Assembly (NCBI GenBank): GCA_946800325.1
Contig: CAMPEJ010000003.1
Location: 806,001-870,000 of the forward strand
Reading direction: 5' to 3'
DNA length: 64,000 nt
Origin: Luzula sylvatica
Lineage: Eukaryota > Streptophyta > Magnoliopsida > Poales > Juncaceae
In this document: positions 28,601-40,697 of the stretch, piece by piece
How the letters are laid out: each line of letters starts with the position of its first letter
Position numbering within the stretch: the first letter of the stretch is position 1
Notes under the pieces: generated by a model
Database searches by the model: none
Seen by the model: the letters and a program-made list of their open reading frames with translations, nothing else
Told to the model about the DNA's origin: nothing
Translations under genes and position numbers: made by a program

Positions 28601-31065
28601 GTGGTAAAAGATACGATTCAAATGATCTAAAAATACGTTATTTGAACTCCCCAAAGCATAAACAGATTGTTTTGAATCGAAAAACAAACTTTCTTAGTGT
28701 TTGTAAATTTTGGTGAAATGTTATGTGGTAAAAGATATGATTCAAATGATCTAAAAATATGATATTCGAACTCCCCAAAGCATAAACAAATTGTTTTGAA
28801 TCGAAAAACAAACTTTCTTAGTGTTTGTAAATTTTGGTGAAATGATATGTGGTAAAAGATACGATTCAAATGATCTCAAAATACGTTATTTGAACTCCCC
28901 AAAGCGTAAACAAATTGTTTTGAATCGAAAAACAAACTTTCTTAGTGTTTGTATATTTTGGTGAAATGTTATGTGGTAAAAGATACGATTCAAATGATCT
29001 GAAAATACGTTATTTGAACTCCCCAAAGCATAAACAGATTGTTTTGAATCGAAAAACAAACTTTCTGAGAGTTTGTAAATTTTGGTGAAATGTTATGTGG
29101 TAAAAGATACGATTCAAATGATCTCAAAATACGTTATTTGAACTCCCCAAAGCATAAACAAATTGTTTTGAATCGAAAAACAAACTTTCTTAGTGTTTGT
29201 TAATTTTGGTGAAATGATATGTGGTAAAAGATACGATTCAAATGATCTCAAAATACGTTATTTGAACTCCCCAAAGCATAAACAGATTGTTTTGAATCGA
29301 AAAACAAACTTTCTTAGTGTTTGTAAATTTTGGTGAAATGTTATGTGGTAAAAGATACGATTCGAATGATCTAAAAATATGTTATTTGAACTCCCCAAAG
29401 CATAAACAAATTGTTTTGAATCGAAAAACAAACTTTCTTAGTGTTTGTAAATTTTGGTGAAATGTTATGTGGTAAAAGATACGATTCAAATTATCTCAAA
29501 ATACGTTATTTGAACTCCCCAAAGCATAAACAGATTGTTTTGAATCCAAAAACAAACTTTCTTAGTGTTTGTAAATTTTGGTGAAATGTTATGTGGTAAA
29601 AGATACGATTCAAATGATCTCAAAATACGTTATTTGAACTCCCCAAAGCATAAACAAATTGTTTTCAATCGAAAAACAAACTTTCTTAGTGTTTGTAAAT
29701 TTTGGTAAAATGTAATGTGGTAAAAGATACGATTCAAATGATCTCAAAATACGTTATTTGAACTCTCCAAAACATAAACAAATTGTTTTGAATCGAAAAA
29801 CAAACTTTCTTAGTGTCTGTAAATTTTGGTGAAATGTTATGTGGTAAAAGATACGATTCAAATGATCTAAAAATACGTTATTTGAACTCCCCAAAGCATA
29901 AACAGATTGTTTTGAATCGAAAAACAAACTTTCTTAGTGTTTGTAAATTTTGGTGAAATGTTATGTGGTAAAAGATACGATTCGAATGATCTAAAAATAT
30001 GTTATTTGAACTCCCCAAAGCACAAAAAATTGTTTTGAATCGAAAAACAAACTTTGTTAGTGTTTGTAAATTTTGGTGAAATGTTATGTGGTAAAAGATA
30101 CGATTCAAATGATCTCAAAATACGTTATTTGAACTCCCCAAAGCATAAACAAATTGTTTTGAATCGAAAAACAAACTTTCTTAGTGTTTGTAAATTTTGG
30201 TGAAATGTTATGTGGTAAAAGATACGATTCAAATGATCAAAAAATACGTTATTTGAACTCCCCAAAGCATAAACAAATTGTTTTGAATCGAAAAACAAAC
30301 TGTCTTAGTGTTTGTAAATTTTGGTGAAAAGTTATGTAGTAAAAGATACGATTCAAATGATCTCAAAATACGTTATTTGAACTCCCCAAAGCGTAAACAA
30401 ATTGTTTTGAATCGAAAAACAAACTTTCTTAGTGTTTGTATATTTTGGTGAAATGTTATGTGGTAAAAGATACGATTCAAATGATCTGAAAATACGTTAT
30501 TTGAACTCCCCAAAGCATAAACAGATTGTTTTGAATCGAAAAACAAACTTTCTGAGAGTTTGTAAATTTTGGTGAAATGTTATGTGGTAAAAGATACGAT
30601 TCAAATGATCTCAAAATACGTTATTTGAACTCCCCAAAGCATAAACAAATTGTTTTGAATCGAAAAACAAACTTTCTTAGTGTTTGTTAATTTTGGTGAA
30701 ATGATATGTGGTAAAAGATACGATTCAAATGATCTCAAAATACGTTATTTGAACTCCCCAAAGCATAAACAGATTGTTTTGAATCGAAAAACAAACTTTC
30801 TTAGTGTTTGTAAATTTTGGTGAAATGTTATGTGGTAAAAGATACGATTCGAATGATCTAAAAATATGTTATTTGAACTCCCCAAAGCATAAACAAATTG
30901 TTTTGAATCGAAAAACAAACTTTCTTAGTGTTTGTAAATTTTGGTGAAATGTTATGTGGTAAAAGATACGATTCAAATTATCTCAAAATACGTTATTTGA
31001 ACTCCCCAAAGCATAAACAGATTGTTTTGAATCAAAAAACAAACTTTCTTAGTGTTTGTAAATTA
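19697..31065 (+). repeat. Region of ~10-monomer (1240-bp) higher-order repeats
   Basis: The GATCTG/CTGAGAG monomer recurs at 19697, 21061, 22301, 23168, 24532, 25772, 27756, 28996 and 30483. The spacings are 1364, 1240, 867, 1364, 1240, 1984, 1240 and 1487 bp, that is 11, 10, 7, 11, 10, 16, 10 and 12 monomers. The usual order inside a unit is GATCTG; GTTAAT/GATATG; a CAG type; GAATGATCTA; TATCTC with AATCAAAAAAC; TTTTCAATCG with ATGTAATG; ACTCTCC with GTCTGT; an optional AAAGGAT monomer; GATCTAAAAATACG; TTATTCG; then a TATATT monomer. The last unit is interrupted by the retrotransposon at monomer position 86 of the TATCTC member. Confidence 0.82.
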
Positions 31066-31163
31066 TCAAGGTGAACGGCCATCGACTCAAGCACTACCAC
31101 GCAAACTTCGAGACCGGGTGGATGGAGGAGCAAGCTCTAGAGCCCAACGACATCTCACAATGA
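31066..31163 (+). pseudogene. 3' tail of pol from a truncated upstream element
   Basis: These 98 bp are identical by reading to 39499-39596, the last 32 codons and stop codon of the gag-pol ORF downstream. The reading frame is kept to the stop codon at 31161-31163, but no start or upstream coding sequence remains because satellite DNA abuts it directly. It encodes only the part after the integrase GPF module and has no catalytic residue. It is a remnant of a second element copy and not a functional gene. Confidence 0.93.
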
Positions 31164-32724
31164 TGAGCTCGGCCAAGTCGAGCTCAAGACATTAAACAAG
31201 AGCGCTAGCGAGGGAGGCACGCCCACGCATCAAAGGTTGTATCTCTCTAATTATCCCTCCTTTTTAATTTTTCTATTTTTTATACTTGAGGACAAGTAAT
31301 CTCTAAGTGTGGGGGGTAACGTACAATCTTTGACCTGTATGAGCCCAATTAAAATTTAAAAATCAGGGAAAGTTTGACCAGTATGAGCCCAATTAAAAAT
31401 TTGCATAAAAAGATTTTTCTCCACTTCATTGAATTAATTTGTTGGTTTTTAAACGAATTTTCACCGAACCACCATTTTTACTCTCAAAATTTTAATTTTA
31501 CATAATATTTGAAGAATTTTTGGTTGAGATCTTTAAGAGATTCTTTCGGGGATTCAAGCCCTAATCAATATTTTCACAAATAATGAGTTTTTGACAATTT
31601 GATCAATCCTCGATTTACATGACACACCATTTTCAATAAATAAACCCATGTTGAACTTGGAATTTCTAAAAAGTTTTGTTTGAACCAATTTAGTAAGTTT
31701 TGCTTGAATCTTAAAATTTGACCATTTGCACTTAAAGGGCCCGACCGTTCATGGGGATTCGAAATTACACTAACGGGAACCAATTTGCGCTCAAAGCTTG
31801 ATTCGATGAGCTCATGCACCTTGATTAAGTAATGAGTGGTGTGAGTCATGACCACTTGTTGGCTAAAGGGGTGCATGAGTCGTAGTAAACCAAAGTAGCC
31901 GGTTCTTGGTGTGAGTCATGATCAAGAGTCGATGCGAAAAAGTTTTCTACAATCACGGATTAAAGCGCTTTCGATTGTCGAATCCGTGCGATTGATTAAG
32001 TAATGAGTGGTGTGAGTCATGACCACTTGTTGGCTAAAGATTGCGCGGATCCATGGGGTTTTACTAAGTAATGAGTGGTGTGAGTCATGACCACTTGTTA
32101 TCCCAAAGGACACACATGGGGACCATCGAAAGCAATAACGAACAAAAGAAATGAAATAAAAAAAAAGAAAAAAAAAGAAGAATAAAAGAAAAGAATAAAA
32201 GAAATAAAAGAATAAAAGAAAAGAATAAAAGAAATAAAAGAATAAAAAGGAAAGAAAAGGAGTTCAAAAATCGAGCGCAAGTTGGGAAAATTTAGTAGAA
32301 ATCGAAGACGAACCAAGTACTAACGTACCGAACGGTTTAAAAGTGACAAATTACATTTAAGAAACGATTTTTGCAAAACGGAAAAATTGGTTTTCATTAA
32401 TGCTTTTTCATGATAGTCCTTGTGAATAGTGGAGTGAAAAGAATTGAATGATGGTGTTTAATCGTCTTTTTCGGTTGAGATCATTTGCTCTAGTGAACTT
32501 TTCGAATTTGTGCAATTTATTGAAATAGATTCTATATTTGATCAACCAATATCTCTCTGAATATTAGTAATCGTGATGAAATGAGAGAAACCCGATTTGT
32601 CTTGTGAAATTAGTTTTTGAACCAACAATATAACTTCAACAAAATCTTATGTGATTATCTCTTGTGTTTGATTTTTATACTCCAATTGATCGAGGACTAT
32701 CAAGGGTTTAAGTATGGGGGTATT
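31164..32724 (+). other. 3' noncoding region of the truncated copy
   Basis: Identical on reading to 39597-41157. It contains a PPT-like AAGTGTGGGGGG motif near 31305-31317, three copies of a ~43-bp direct repeat (31824-32108), an A-rich GAATAAAA/GAAATAAA stretch (32135-32264) and the true PPT at 32711-32724. No ORF on the plus strand suggests an env-like gene. Short minus-strand ORFs here recur identically in the downstream copy only because the DNA does. Confidence 0.88.
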
Positions 32725-34075
32725 TGATAAGAGGAAAATTAAGCACATTTTTAGTATATAATTTGGGGATTTTAGCTCTTTCAAATGACAACTTTGTGTA
32801 TATAATTGTTCATATTTAAGATTGCAAGAATATTTCTTCACTAAGTGTGTTTTATTGATAAATTCAGGTTTTTGGGCGAAAGTTTTTAGCATTTCAACAG
32901 TGTAGTTGTCTTCCTCTCCTCGCGCCGATAAAATCGATATATTATACGGCCCATTTCGGTACACGTATGAAGAAGGAGGCAAGTAATCTACCACACAAAA
33001 GTCTACACCAAATTCTATACGAAAACCACTCACACTTTAACCACCATTCAGCCCACCTACCTCACCTACAATTACCAAATTACCCTCAATCCTCTCAACC
33101 ATCTATTGACCAATGAGAAGGCTCCAAATGCATTATAAATAGACCACAAGGGCCCATGGGGCAGTTTAATGCCTTTTTCCACTCTCTCACTTTCTTCTTC
33201 ACTCTCTTTCTCTCTCTCTTTCCAAGCACTCTCAAGAACTCTTAAAGAACCACTCAAGTCCATCAATTCGGGAATTTCCTCTTTCACCGGATTCAAGCTT
33301 TCTTCTTTCGGTGAAAAGATTTAGCAAGTCGTTAAAGAGACACTCCTCAATCGGACCCGAAGCTTTCTTCAACCGGGAAGGACGTTTCTTCAAGACGAGA
33401 AAACAGCTCAATCATCTAGCTTCCTAGCGATTCGAGCATCAATCGTCCACGATCACAAGGAAGGAGTACCTCTAATCACGTTGAAGCTTCCTTCTCGTTT
33501 TAGGTGTAATCTTTTCTTTTCTCGAATTTGATGTGTGTAAATATAACTTGTTTGATTCTAAAATTCTTGTTCTTGATCTTTTCTTGATCTTTTCTTTCCT
33601 TGATCTTTTTCTCTTTATTTTTCATTTGCTGTATATTCTAGATCTGTTAAAATTTTCATTACGTAGATCTTGATTTCTAGTTTCGGGAACATTTTGAATA
33701 GTTGAATTTCATGAAATATTCGAATTGATATGAGTCTTTGAAATCTGTCACTTAAACTAAAAACCTGCTGTTTCTGTTTTTCAGAGACCTAATTGTAATT
33801 CGTTAATAACTTTTTATTCCGTTGTCCAAATTGTTTAAAATTTTAGGATCAATTTGATAATATTCAGAACTCACTGTAGACACATTTTCATTAATTTTGG
33901 AAACTTAGAAATATTTATTTTAATGATCTGAATCTTAATCATATTTTGACGCAATAGCTCCCTGTGGAACGAATCTATTATTTTCTGCTATACAACCATA
34001 TAATTCACTTGTTTGATATTACGGGACTTTAAAACAACGATACGCTTTTTAGACGTGCAAAAAGACCGTTCATCA
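32725..34075 (+). repeat. 5' LTR of the full element (middle LTR of the dimer)
   Basis: The 1351-bp direct repeat matches 41158-42508 with one mismatch noticed (C at 33883, A at 42316). The 3' end is fixed by the PBS two bases later and by the satellite junction of the other copy. The 5' end is inferred, because the repeat extends upstream through the noncoding region into pol: the preceding purine tract and a TGAT terminus that mirrors the terminal ATCA place it at 32725. U3 holds the CCAAT and TATA motifs. A downstream pyrimidine-rich tract lies at about 33173-33223, and a short CTTGATCTTTT direct repeat near 33570-33613. Confidence 0.88.
33110..33141 (+). promoter_or_regulatory. Putative LTR promoter (CCAAT and TATA boxes), 5' LTR
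   Basis: CCAAT at 33110-33114 is followed by TATAAATA at 33134-33141, then a long CT-rich tract starting about 30 bp further on. This is the usual layout of a plant RNA polymerase II promoter in an LTR U3 region, and would place the R region start near 33165-33175. The start site itself is inferred. Confidence 0.65.
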
Positions 34076-34077
34076 AA

Positions 34078-34098
34078 TGGCGCCGCTGCCGGGGAGCG
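34078..34098 (+). other. Primer binding site, tRNA-Asp type
   Basis: TGGCGCCGCTGCCGGGGAGC begins two bases after the LTR. It matches the complement of the 3' end of plant tRNA-Asp(GTC), recalled as TGGCGCCGTTGCCGGGGATC, with two differences over 21 bases. This tRNA is the reported primer of Athila elements. The site primes minus-strand cDNA synthesis. The 110 bp between it and the gag start is an AT-rich leader with no other recognised feature. Confidence 0.85.
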
Positions 34099-34208
34099 GT
34101 TTTTAAGTCAATTACGATTAGAATTTTGAGATTTTGATTTCATAAACTTGTTTAATCACTTCTTTGTTTTCTCGTGACAATTCTCTAGGTGTGAAGGAAG
34201 AGAACTTT

Positions 34209-37200
34209 ATGCACAACACAAGATCACGAAAAGGCGAATTACTTCCATTTGTCAAGGAGATCGAAAGAAGATACAAGAACTCCAAGAAAAGCAAGAACCC
34301 GATACAAGAAGATCAAGATCGAGACGAATCTCAACCTCAACTTCAAACTCAAACTTTTTCTTCTTTCTCTACTCTTTTAAATTCAAATATGGGTGACGAA
34401 ACTAGGGCCCCAAGGCCAAAGACTTTAAGGGAATTAGTGGCCCCAAATATCGTAGAAGATAACTACAATTTTATTAGGCCGAATATACCGAACTTTAAGG
34501 CCGATCCGAGCATCATAGGCTCTTTACCCATCTTTAATGGCAAAGCTTCCGAAAATCCACACAAGCATTTGAAAGATTTTAAGATTCAACTAAACATTTA
34601 TGCAAATTATGAGGCATTTAATGATATTCTACTTCTTATTTTTCCTTATTCGCTAGGTGAAGGGCCGAAAGATTGGTTCTACAACTTACGAGGACCTCTC
34701 GATTTCAATGAGGTGGCTAGGCGTTTCAAGGAAAAATACTACTCGCATTCGAGATTGGCGGCAATTAGGCGAGAGCTTCTAGCAATCACGCAAAAGCCAA
34801 ACGAGGCTCTCCACGAATATTACGATCGATTCAACCGTTTGATGGAGGAATGTCCAAGCCACAATGTCGCGGTCCATTACCTATACGAGCAATTCATACA
34901 AGGGCTAGGTTACTCCGAAAGCCAATTCCTCAACGCATCCGCGGGGGGAAGTATCGCGAACAAGGATCTCGAAGAGATTAAGAAGCTACTCGAAGTAATG
35001 GCAACCAATTCTCAATCGAGGCGGAATGTTGAATACCGAGTTAATGCGTGTAGCGACCTCAATGTCGACATGCTTAACAACAAGCTCGAGATCATCATGA
35101 AGGCTTTGGGCAAGGAAGAAACAAAAAAATGCGGGGTTTGCCTCGCAAATACCCACCACACCGATGAGTGCCCGAGTGTGATCGAAGATGCAAACGCCGT
35201 TTACAAGAAATTCGACACCTCGAACTCGTATAATCCGAATCTCCGCAACCATCCTAACTTTAGTTGGTCGAATCCCAACAATGCTCAACCCGACCCATAT
35301 CGACAAGCGGTTGCAAAACCGGCCACGTACCAACACCCAAATGCGACTCAAACGATTCAAAAACCAGCCCAAACGCAAGAACCAAATCAAGACATAAAAT
35401 CGATGATGGAGGGAATGATGTCGATGTTGCAAGGTGTGAATAAAAACGTGGACTCGATTAAGCAAGAGTTTGGAGTGGTGAAACAAGATATCTCAAATAT
35501 AAGGCAAGAGGTTTCGAACACGAATCGCCATGTGGGTAACTTGGAGACCCAAATGAATCAAATAGCTACGCGGGTGAATGTTCTAGAAACTCAAGGTACA
35601 TCTCGATTGCAATCTCAATCTTTAGCACCTCTCGAGCAAAGGCACGTAAACGCAATATCGCTCCGAAGCGGTAAGGAAGTTGGTGAGAGCTCGAGGCAAG
35701 CTAAGGAGGTGCAAGAAGAAAAGGAATTGGAGATACCGGTACCGAAGGAGAAGCCATCTCAAGCCAAGGAATTACCATTCGAAGCAAGGGCACCCGAAGC
35801 GACTCAAGTCAAGCCACCCTTCCCGAGTCGCCTCCCCAAACCGGTCGAATCAAATACCGACGTGCTCGCTATCTTGGAAAAGGTAGAGGTAAACATTCCT
35901 TTACTCGAAGCTATCAAAGAGGTACCGCGATTGGCAAAATATCTTAAGGAACTATGCACGAACAAGAGGAAATCAAAATGGGAAGAATTGATAAGTGTGG
36001 GGGAAAGCGTTTCGGCAATTTTGAGACTCCCCCAAAAGCACAAGGATCCGGGGATGTTTGCCATTCCATGCAAAATCGGGCAACACGAATTGCCGAAATG
36101 CATGCTTGATTTGGGCGCTTCAATAAATGTAATGCCATACTCAATATTCAAAACTCTCGATCTAGGCCCCCTTGATGATACTCAAGTTGTGATCCAATTG
36201 GCCGATCGGTCCACGACTCGACCGGTTGGCGTGATTGAGGACGTGATAGTAACCGTTAATGGGTTGCTATTTCCTGCAGACTTCTACGTATTGGACATGA
36301 ATGAGGGGAGTAGCGATTCAACCCCGATTCTCCTTGGACGACCATTTTTGAAGACGACACGCACCAAAATCGATGTACACGCTGGAGAGCTAACGATGGA
36401 GTTCGATGATGAGGTAATTAAATTCAATATTTTTCACAAACTAAAAGAACCCATTGTAGGTACACTCAACTTGAGCGCTTTGGACGTGATCGACGATTGT
36501 GTGCAAGAGGTCATGGATAGCTCACTCGAGAATTTTCAATGGAGCTCGGATCCATTTGAAGGATGTGACGACCCTATATTCGAGATCGAGCCCAAGTTGG
36601 AAGAAGAACGACGCATAGTTCAAGCACTCTTTCTAGGAGACCTCGAGATTCCGATGAAGAGAACTCCACCCTCCACCGAACAAGCTCCAAAGTTAGATCT
36701 AAAACCACTACCTTTTGGACTAAAATACGTGTTTTTGGATGAAGCGGAAACCTTGCCGGTGATAATCGCTTCGAATCTAGCAAAGAAGCAAGAAGAAGAA
36801 CTCATCGAAGTGCTAAAAAGGAATAAGAAAGCTTTCGGGTGGACTCTCTCTGACATACCCGGTATTAGTCCGTCAATGTGCACACACCGAATCCTACTCG
36901 AAGACGACTCGAAACCCTCAAGGGAGCCTCAACGAAGACTTAACCCGCCCATGATGGAAGTAGTGAAGAAAGAGGTGATCAAGCTTTTGGATGCGGGGAT
37001 AATCTACCCTATTACCGACTCAAAATGGGTCTCGCCCATTCATGTGGTACCAAAGAAAACGGGGATAACAATTGTTGAGAACAAAGAGGGCGAGCAAGTG
37101 TCGACAAGAATCCAAAATGGGTGGCGAGTTTGTATCGATTATAGGAAATTGAACAAAGCGACAAAGAAAGACCATTTCCCTCTTCCATTCATCGATCAAA

Positions 37201-39596
37201 TGCTCGAAAGACTCGCGGGAAGACCGTATTATTGTTTCCTCGATGGATTCTCGGGGTATTTCCAAATTCCAATCGCACCCGAAGATCAAGAGAAAACGAC
37301 TTTCACGTGTCCGTTTGGAACTTTTGCCTATCGACGCATGCCATTCGGTCTATGCAATGCTCCCGGCACTTTTCAAAGGTGTATGCTTTCTATCTTCTCC
37401 GATTATATTTCGAAATTCATTGAAGTTTTTATGGATGATTTTTCGGTATTTGGAGATTCTTTCGATTCTTGCTTAGGCAATTTATCACAAATACTCGAAA
37501 AATGCATCGAAGCTAACCTTGTCTTAAATTTTGAGAAATGCCACTTCATGGTGAGCAAAGGAATTGTTTTAGGTCATCTCATCTCAAAGGAGGGAATGGA
37601 AGTCGACAAGGCGAAAATCGACGTAATCAAGACGCTTCCATATCCAAAGACGGTAAAAGACGTGCGATCCTTTCTCGGCCATGCGGGGTTCTATAGGCGC
37701 TTCATCAAAGACTTCTCGAAAATCTCACAACCAATGTGCCAACTTCTCCAAAAAAATGTAAAATTTGAATTCAATACAAAGTGCAAGGAGGCTTTCGACA
37801 ATCTCAAGGAAAGGCTTTGCTCCGCGCCAATCATCAAGTCGCCAAATTGGGAGCTACCTTTCGAAATCATGTGTGACGCAAGTGACACAAGTGTGGGGGC
37901 GGTACTCGGCCAAAGGATTGGGAAGGACCCGCATGTGATTGCTTATGCCTCGAAAACCCTCGACAATGCACAAAGAAACTACACCACTACCGAAAAGGAA
38001 CTACTCGCGATTGTTTTTGCCTTAGAGAAATTTCGATCGTACCTTTTGGGTACCAAGGTAATTGTGTTCTCGGATCATGGAGCTCTTAAGCATTTAATGA
38101 AAAAGAAAGAATGTAAGCCGAGATTGCTTCGATGGATCTTATTGCTCCAAGAGTTTGATCTCGAGATAAAGGACAAGAAGGGGTGCGAGAATCTAGTGGC
38201 GGATCACCTAAGCCGGCTTCCATGGATTGAAGACGATCTCTTTCCAATTCGACAAGAATTCCCCGAAGAGCATGTCCTCGCGGCCCGAGTCGAGTTGCCT
38301 TGGTATGCCGATCTCGTTAACTACATGGTGACAAAAGAGTTCCCCCCGAATCTCTCCAAATCTCAACGCGACAAAATGAAAAGCAACGCCCGATTCTATG
38401 TTTGGGAGGACCCCATCTTGTTTCGCATTTGCTCCGATCAAGTAATTCGAAAATGTGTCCACCAAAATGAGGTACAATCTATCCTTTCTTTTTGTCATAC
38501 ATTACAATGTGGTGGACATTTCGGTATCGCACGTACCACACACAAGGTACAAGAATGTGGATTTTATTGGCCAACCTTGCATAAAGATATTGCGAACTTT
38601 GTGAAAGGTTGTGAAAATTGCCAAAAGACGGGGAACTTGAGCCGAAGAAATCAAATGCCCCTCAATTCAATATATGTGTGTGAACCATTCGATGTTTGGG
38701 GCATTGATTTCATGGGCCCATTTCCATCGTCTTTTGGCTACACTTACATTTTGTTGTGTGTAGATTATATGACCAAATGGGTAGAGGCGGTACCATCCAA
38801 GCATGCGGACTCGAAAACGGTGGTGGACTTTTTGAAGAAAAATATCTTTCAACGATTCGGCATACCAAGAATACTAATTAGCGATCGAGGCTCCCATTTT
38901 TGCAACCGACATCTCCAAAGCCTCCTCGAAAAATACCATGTGAACCATCGAACCTCCACCGCGTATCATCCTCAAACAAACGGCCAAGCGGAGGTTTCGA
39001 ACCGAGAAATCAAGTCTATTTTGGAGAAGGTGGTGAGCCCGACACGGAAAGATTGGAGTACTCGACTAGGCGACGCACTTTGGGCATACCGTACCGCCTT
39101 CAAAACGCCAATAGGTATGACTCCTTTCAAACTCGTGTACGGAAAAGCATGCCATCTACCGGTCGAGTTAGAGCATAAGGCCTTTTGGGCAATAAAGCAA
39201 TTCACATTGGACTACCCGAAGGATGCATCGGCTCGAAAATTGCAACTTCTCGAATTGGACGAATTTCGACAAAACGCCTATGATAACTCGAATTTGTGCA
39301 AGGCAAAAGCCAAGAGATTCCATGATCGAATGATTAAAAAGAAAGATTTTCATGTGGGGGAAAGAGTGTTGCTATTTAACTCTCGTCTCAAGCTTTTCCC
39401 CGGGAAACTTCGGTCCCGATGGATCGGACCATTTGTGGTCACTAATGTGACTACATGTGGGGTTGTCGAAATTCTAAGCGAAGAAACGAACAAAACGTTC
39501 AAGGTGAACGGCCATCGACTCAAGCACTACCACGCAAACTTCGAGACCGGGTGGATGGAGGAGCAAGCTCTAGAGCCCAACGACATCTCACAATGA
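34209..39596 (+). CDS. gag-pol: Athila-type gag-pol polyprotein (1795 aa)
   Basis: Single uninterrupted ORF for the capsid and enzymes of retrotransposition. The first ATG is at 34209; the frame is open upstream to a TTG at 34164, which is not a likely plant start. Residues ~90-290 form a retrotransposon gag domain. C308-C311-H316-C321 is a zinc knuckle (CX2CX4HX4C). A coiled-coil-like stretch follows at about 400-480. The aspartic protease has DLGAS at 634-638 and ILLGRPFL at 707-714. RT has CIDYRKLN at 975-982 and FMDD at 1074-1077. RNase H acidic residues are D1223, E1264 and D1289. Integrase has H1430/H1437/C1468/C1471, then D1500, D1559 and E1595 (a D,D-35-E spacing), then GPF at 1740-1742. 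There is no chromodomain and no frameshift. Gag and pol share one frame, so the gag:pol ratio must be set by processing or another means. All catalytic residues expected are present, so it is probably functional. Confidence 0.95.
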   Translation: MHNTRSRKGELLPFVKEIERRYKNSKKSKNPIQEDQDRDESQPQLQTQTFSSFSTLLNSNMGDETRAPRPKTLRELVAPNIVEDNYNFIRPNIPNFKADPSIIGSLPIFNGKASENPHKHLKDFKIQLNIYANYEAFNDILLLIFPYSLGEGPKDWFYNLRGPLDFNEVARRFKEKYYSHSRLAAIRRELLAITQKPNEALHEYYDRFNRLMEECPSHNVAVHYLYEQFIQGLGYSESQFLNASAGGSIANKDLEEIKKLLEVMATNSQSRRNVEYRVNACSDLNVDMLNNKLEIIMKALGKEETKKCGVCLANTHHTDECPSVIEDANAVYKKFDTSNSYNPNLRNHPNFSWSNPNNAQPDPYRQAVAKPATYQHPNATQTIQKPAQTQEPNQDIKSMMEGMMSMLQGVNKNVDSIKQEFGVVKQDISNIRQEVSNTNRHVGNLETQMNQIATRVNVLETQGTSRLQSQSLAPLEQRHVNAISLRSGKEVGESSRQAKEVQEEKELEIPVPKEKPSQAKELPFEARAPEATQVKPPFPSRLPKPVESNTDVLAILEKVEVNIPLLEAIKEVPRLAKYLKELCTNKRKSKWEELISVGESVSAILRLPQKHKDPGMFAIPCKIGQHELPKCMLDLGASINVMPYSIFKTLDLGPLDDTQVVIQLADRSTTRPVGVIEDVIVTVNGLLFPADFYVLDMNEGSSDSTPILLGRPFLKTTRTKIDVHAGELTMEFDDEVIKFNIFHKLKEPIVGTLNLSALDVIDDCVQEVMDSSLENFQWSSDPFEGCDDPIFEIEPKLEEERRIVQALFLGDLEIPMKRTPPSTEQAPKLDLKPLPFGLKYVFLDEAETLPVIIASNLAKKQEEELIEVLKRNKKAFGWTLSDIPGISPSMCTHRILLEDDSKPSREPQRRLNPPMMEVVKKEVIKLLDAGIIYPITDSKWVSPIHVVPKKTGITIVENKEGEQVSTRIQNGWRVCIDYRKLNKATKKDHFPLPFIDQMLERLAGRPYYCFLDGFSGYFQIPIAPEDQEKTTFTCPFGTFAYRRMPFGLCNAPGTFQRCMLSIFSDYISKFIEVFMDDFSVFGDSFDSCLGNLSQILEKCIEANLVLNFEKCHFMVSKGIVLGHLISKEGMEVDKAKIDVIKTLPYPKTVKDVRSFLGHAGFYRRFIKDFSKISQPMCQLLQKNVKFEFNTKCKEAFDNLKERLCSAPIIKSPNWELPFEIMCDASDTSVGAVLGQRIGKDPHVIAYASKTLDNAQRNYTTTEKELLAIVFALEKFRSYLLGTKVIVFSDHGALKHLMKKKECKPRLLRWILLLQEFDLEIKDKKGCENLVADHLSRLPWIEDDLFPIRQEFPEEHVLAARVELPWYADLVNYMVTKEFPPNLSKSQRDKMKSNARFYVWEDPILFRICSDQVIRKCVHQNEVQSILSFCHTLQCGGHFGIARTTHKVQECGFYWPTLHKDIANFVKGCENCQKTGNLSRRNQMPLNSIYVCEPFDVWGIDFMGPFPSSFGYTYILLCVDYMTKWVEAVPSKHADSKTVVDFLKKNIFQRFGIPRILISDRGSHFCNRHLQSLLEKYHVNHRTSTAYHPQTNGQAEVSNREIKSILEKVVSPTRKDWSTRLGDALWAYRTAFKTPIGMTPFKLVYGKACHLPVELEHKAFWAIKQFTLDYPKDASARKLQLLELDEFRQNAYDNSNLCKAKAKRFHDRMIKKKDFHVGERVLLFNSRLKLFPGKLRSRWIGPFVVTNVTTCGVVEILSEETNKTFKVNGHRLKHYHANFETGWMEEQALEPNDISQ

Positions 39597-39720
39597 TGAG
39601 CTCGGCCAAGTCGAGCTCAAGACATTAAACAAGAGCGCTAGCGAGGGAGGCACGCCCACGCATCAAAGGTTGTATCTCTCTAATTATCCCTCCTTTTTAA
39701 TTTTTCTATTTTTTATACTT

Positions 39721-39750
39721 GAGGACAAGTAATCTCTAAGTGTGGGGGGT
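39721..39750 (+). other. Second PPT-like motif after pol
   Basis: GAGGACAAG followed by CTAAGTGTGGGGGG resembles the module just before the 3' LTR (GAGGAC near 41125 and AAGTATGGGGG at 41143-41153). It may be an extra polypurine tract or the scar of a duplicated element end. The alternative, that the LTR begins here, would give a ~2.76-kb LTR; the TGAT/ATCA symmetry at 41158/42508 argues against it. Confidence 0.5.
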
Positions 39751-40256
39751 AACGTACAATCTTTGACCTGTATGAGCCCAATTAAAATTTAAAAATCAGG
39801 GAAAGTTTGACCAGTATGAGCCCAATTAAAAATTTGCATAAAAAGATTTTTCTCCACTTCATTGAATTAATTTGTTGGTTTTTAAACGAATTTTCACCGA
39901 ACCACCATTTTTACTCTCAAAATTTTAATTTTACATAATATTTGAAGAATTTTTGGTTGAGATCTTTAAGAGATTCTTTCGGGGATTCAAGCCCTAATCA
40001 ATATTTTCACAAATAATGAGTTTTTGACAATTTGATCAATCCTCGATTTACATGACACACCATTTTCAATAAATAAACCCATGTTGAACTTGGAATTTCT
40101 AAAAAGTTTTGTTTGAACCAATTTAGTAAGTTTTGCTTGAATCTTAAAATTTGACCATTTGCACTTAAAGGGCCCGACCGTTCATGGGGATTCGAAATTA
40201 CACTAACGGGAACCAATTTGCGCTCAAAGCTTGATTCGATGAGCTCATGCACCTTG

Positions 40257-40541
40257 ATTAAGTAATGAGTGGTGTGAGTCATGACCACTTGTTGGCTAAA
40301 GGGGTGCATGAGTCGTAGTAAACCAAAGTAGCCGGTTCTTGGTGTGAGTCATGATCAAGAGTCGATGCGAAAAAGTTTTCTACAATCACGGATTAAAGCG
40401 CTTTCGATTGTCGAATCCGTGCGATTGATTAAGTAATGAGTGGTGTGAGTCATGACCACTTGTTGGCTAAAGATTGCGCGGATCCATGGGGTTTTACTAA
40501 GTAATGAGTGGTGTGAGTCATGACCACTTGTTATCCCAAAG
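40257..40541 (+). repeat. Three copies of a ~43-bp direct repeat in the 3' noncoding region
   Basis: A phrase starting TAAGTAATGAGTGGTGTGAG and continuing through GTCATGACCACTTGTT occurs near 40259, 40430 and 40499. A shorter relative (TTGGTGTGAGTCATGATCAAG) is near 40338. Each copy contains the palindromic core GTCATGAC. The same set lies at 31824-32108 in the truncated copy. Function unknown. Confidence 0.85.
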
Positions 40542-40567
40542 GACACACATGGGGACCATCGAAAGCA

Positions 40568-40697
40568 ATAACGAACAAAAGAAATGAAATAAAAAAAAAG
40601 AAAAAAAAAGAAGAATAAAAGAAAAGAATAAAAGAAATAAAAGAATAAAAGAAAAGAATAAAAGAAATAAAAGAATAAAAAGGAAAGAAAAGGAGTT
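40568..40697 (+). repeat. A-rich GAATAAAA/GAAATAAA simple repeat
   Basis: Nearly pure A/G with scattered T. The phrase AAAAGAATAAAAGAAATAAA is repeated imperfectly. Its twin is at 32135-32264. On the minus strand it reads as low-complexity Phe/Leu/Ser codons, giving spurious ORFs. Confidence 0.85.

Larger units (their letters stand above)
1..31065 (+). repeat. Left satellite array, ~124-bp tandem monomer
   Basis: Head-to-tail tandem repeat with a period of 124 bp: GATC phase marks fall at 1, 125, 249, 373 and so on, for roughly 250 copies. Taking GATC as position 1, the monomer has an ACTCCCC block near 23-29, TTTGAATCG at 48-56, ACAAAC at 61-66, GTTTGT at 76-81 and CGATTCAAA at 115-123. Monomers differ from each other by a few substitutions. 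Length variants exist: 123 bp (one base lost near position 38), 121 bp (that loss plus two bases near position 81) and 125 bp (one extra A near 110). All copies read in the same orientation and no inversion was seen. The DNA is AT-rich and I find no gene in it. I do not recognise the family. A centromeric or pericentromeric role is plausible but not shown by the sequence. Confidence 0.97.

Noticed and set aside
1..31065. CRISPR-like array of direct repeats
   Set aside because: The monomers are contiguous with no unique spacers, the period is 124 bp, and the window is eukaryotic.
32085..32316. Phe/Leu-rich minus-strand ORFs over the A-rich tract (also 40518-40749), resembling a membrane protein
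   Set aside because: They are low-complexity artefacts of the A/G-rich simple repeat and lie antisense in the element's noncoding region.
34164..34208. An N-terminal extension of gag-pol starting at 34164
   Set aside because: The codon there is TTG. The first ATG in frame is at 34209, so the plant start is placed there.
34986..35486. 166-aa antisense ORF within gag
   Set aside because: It is a shadow of the gag coding strand, with biased Arg/His/Leu content and no recognised domain.
39360..39596. Chromodomain at the integrase C terminus
   Set aside because: After the GPF module only about 50 residues remain, with no chromodomain-like aromatic pattern.
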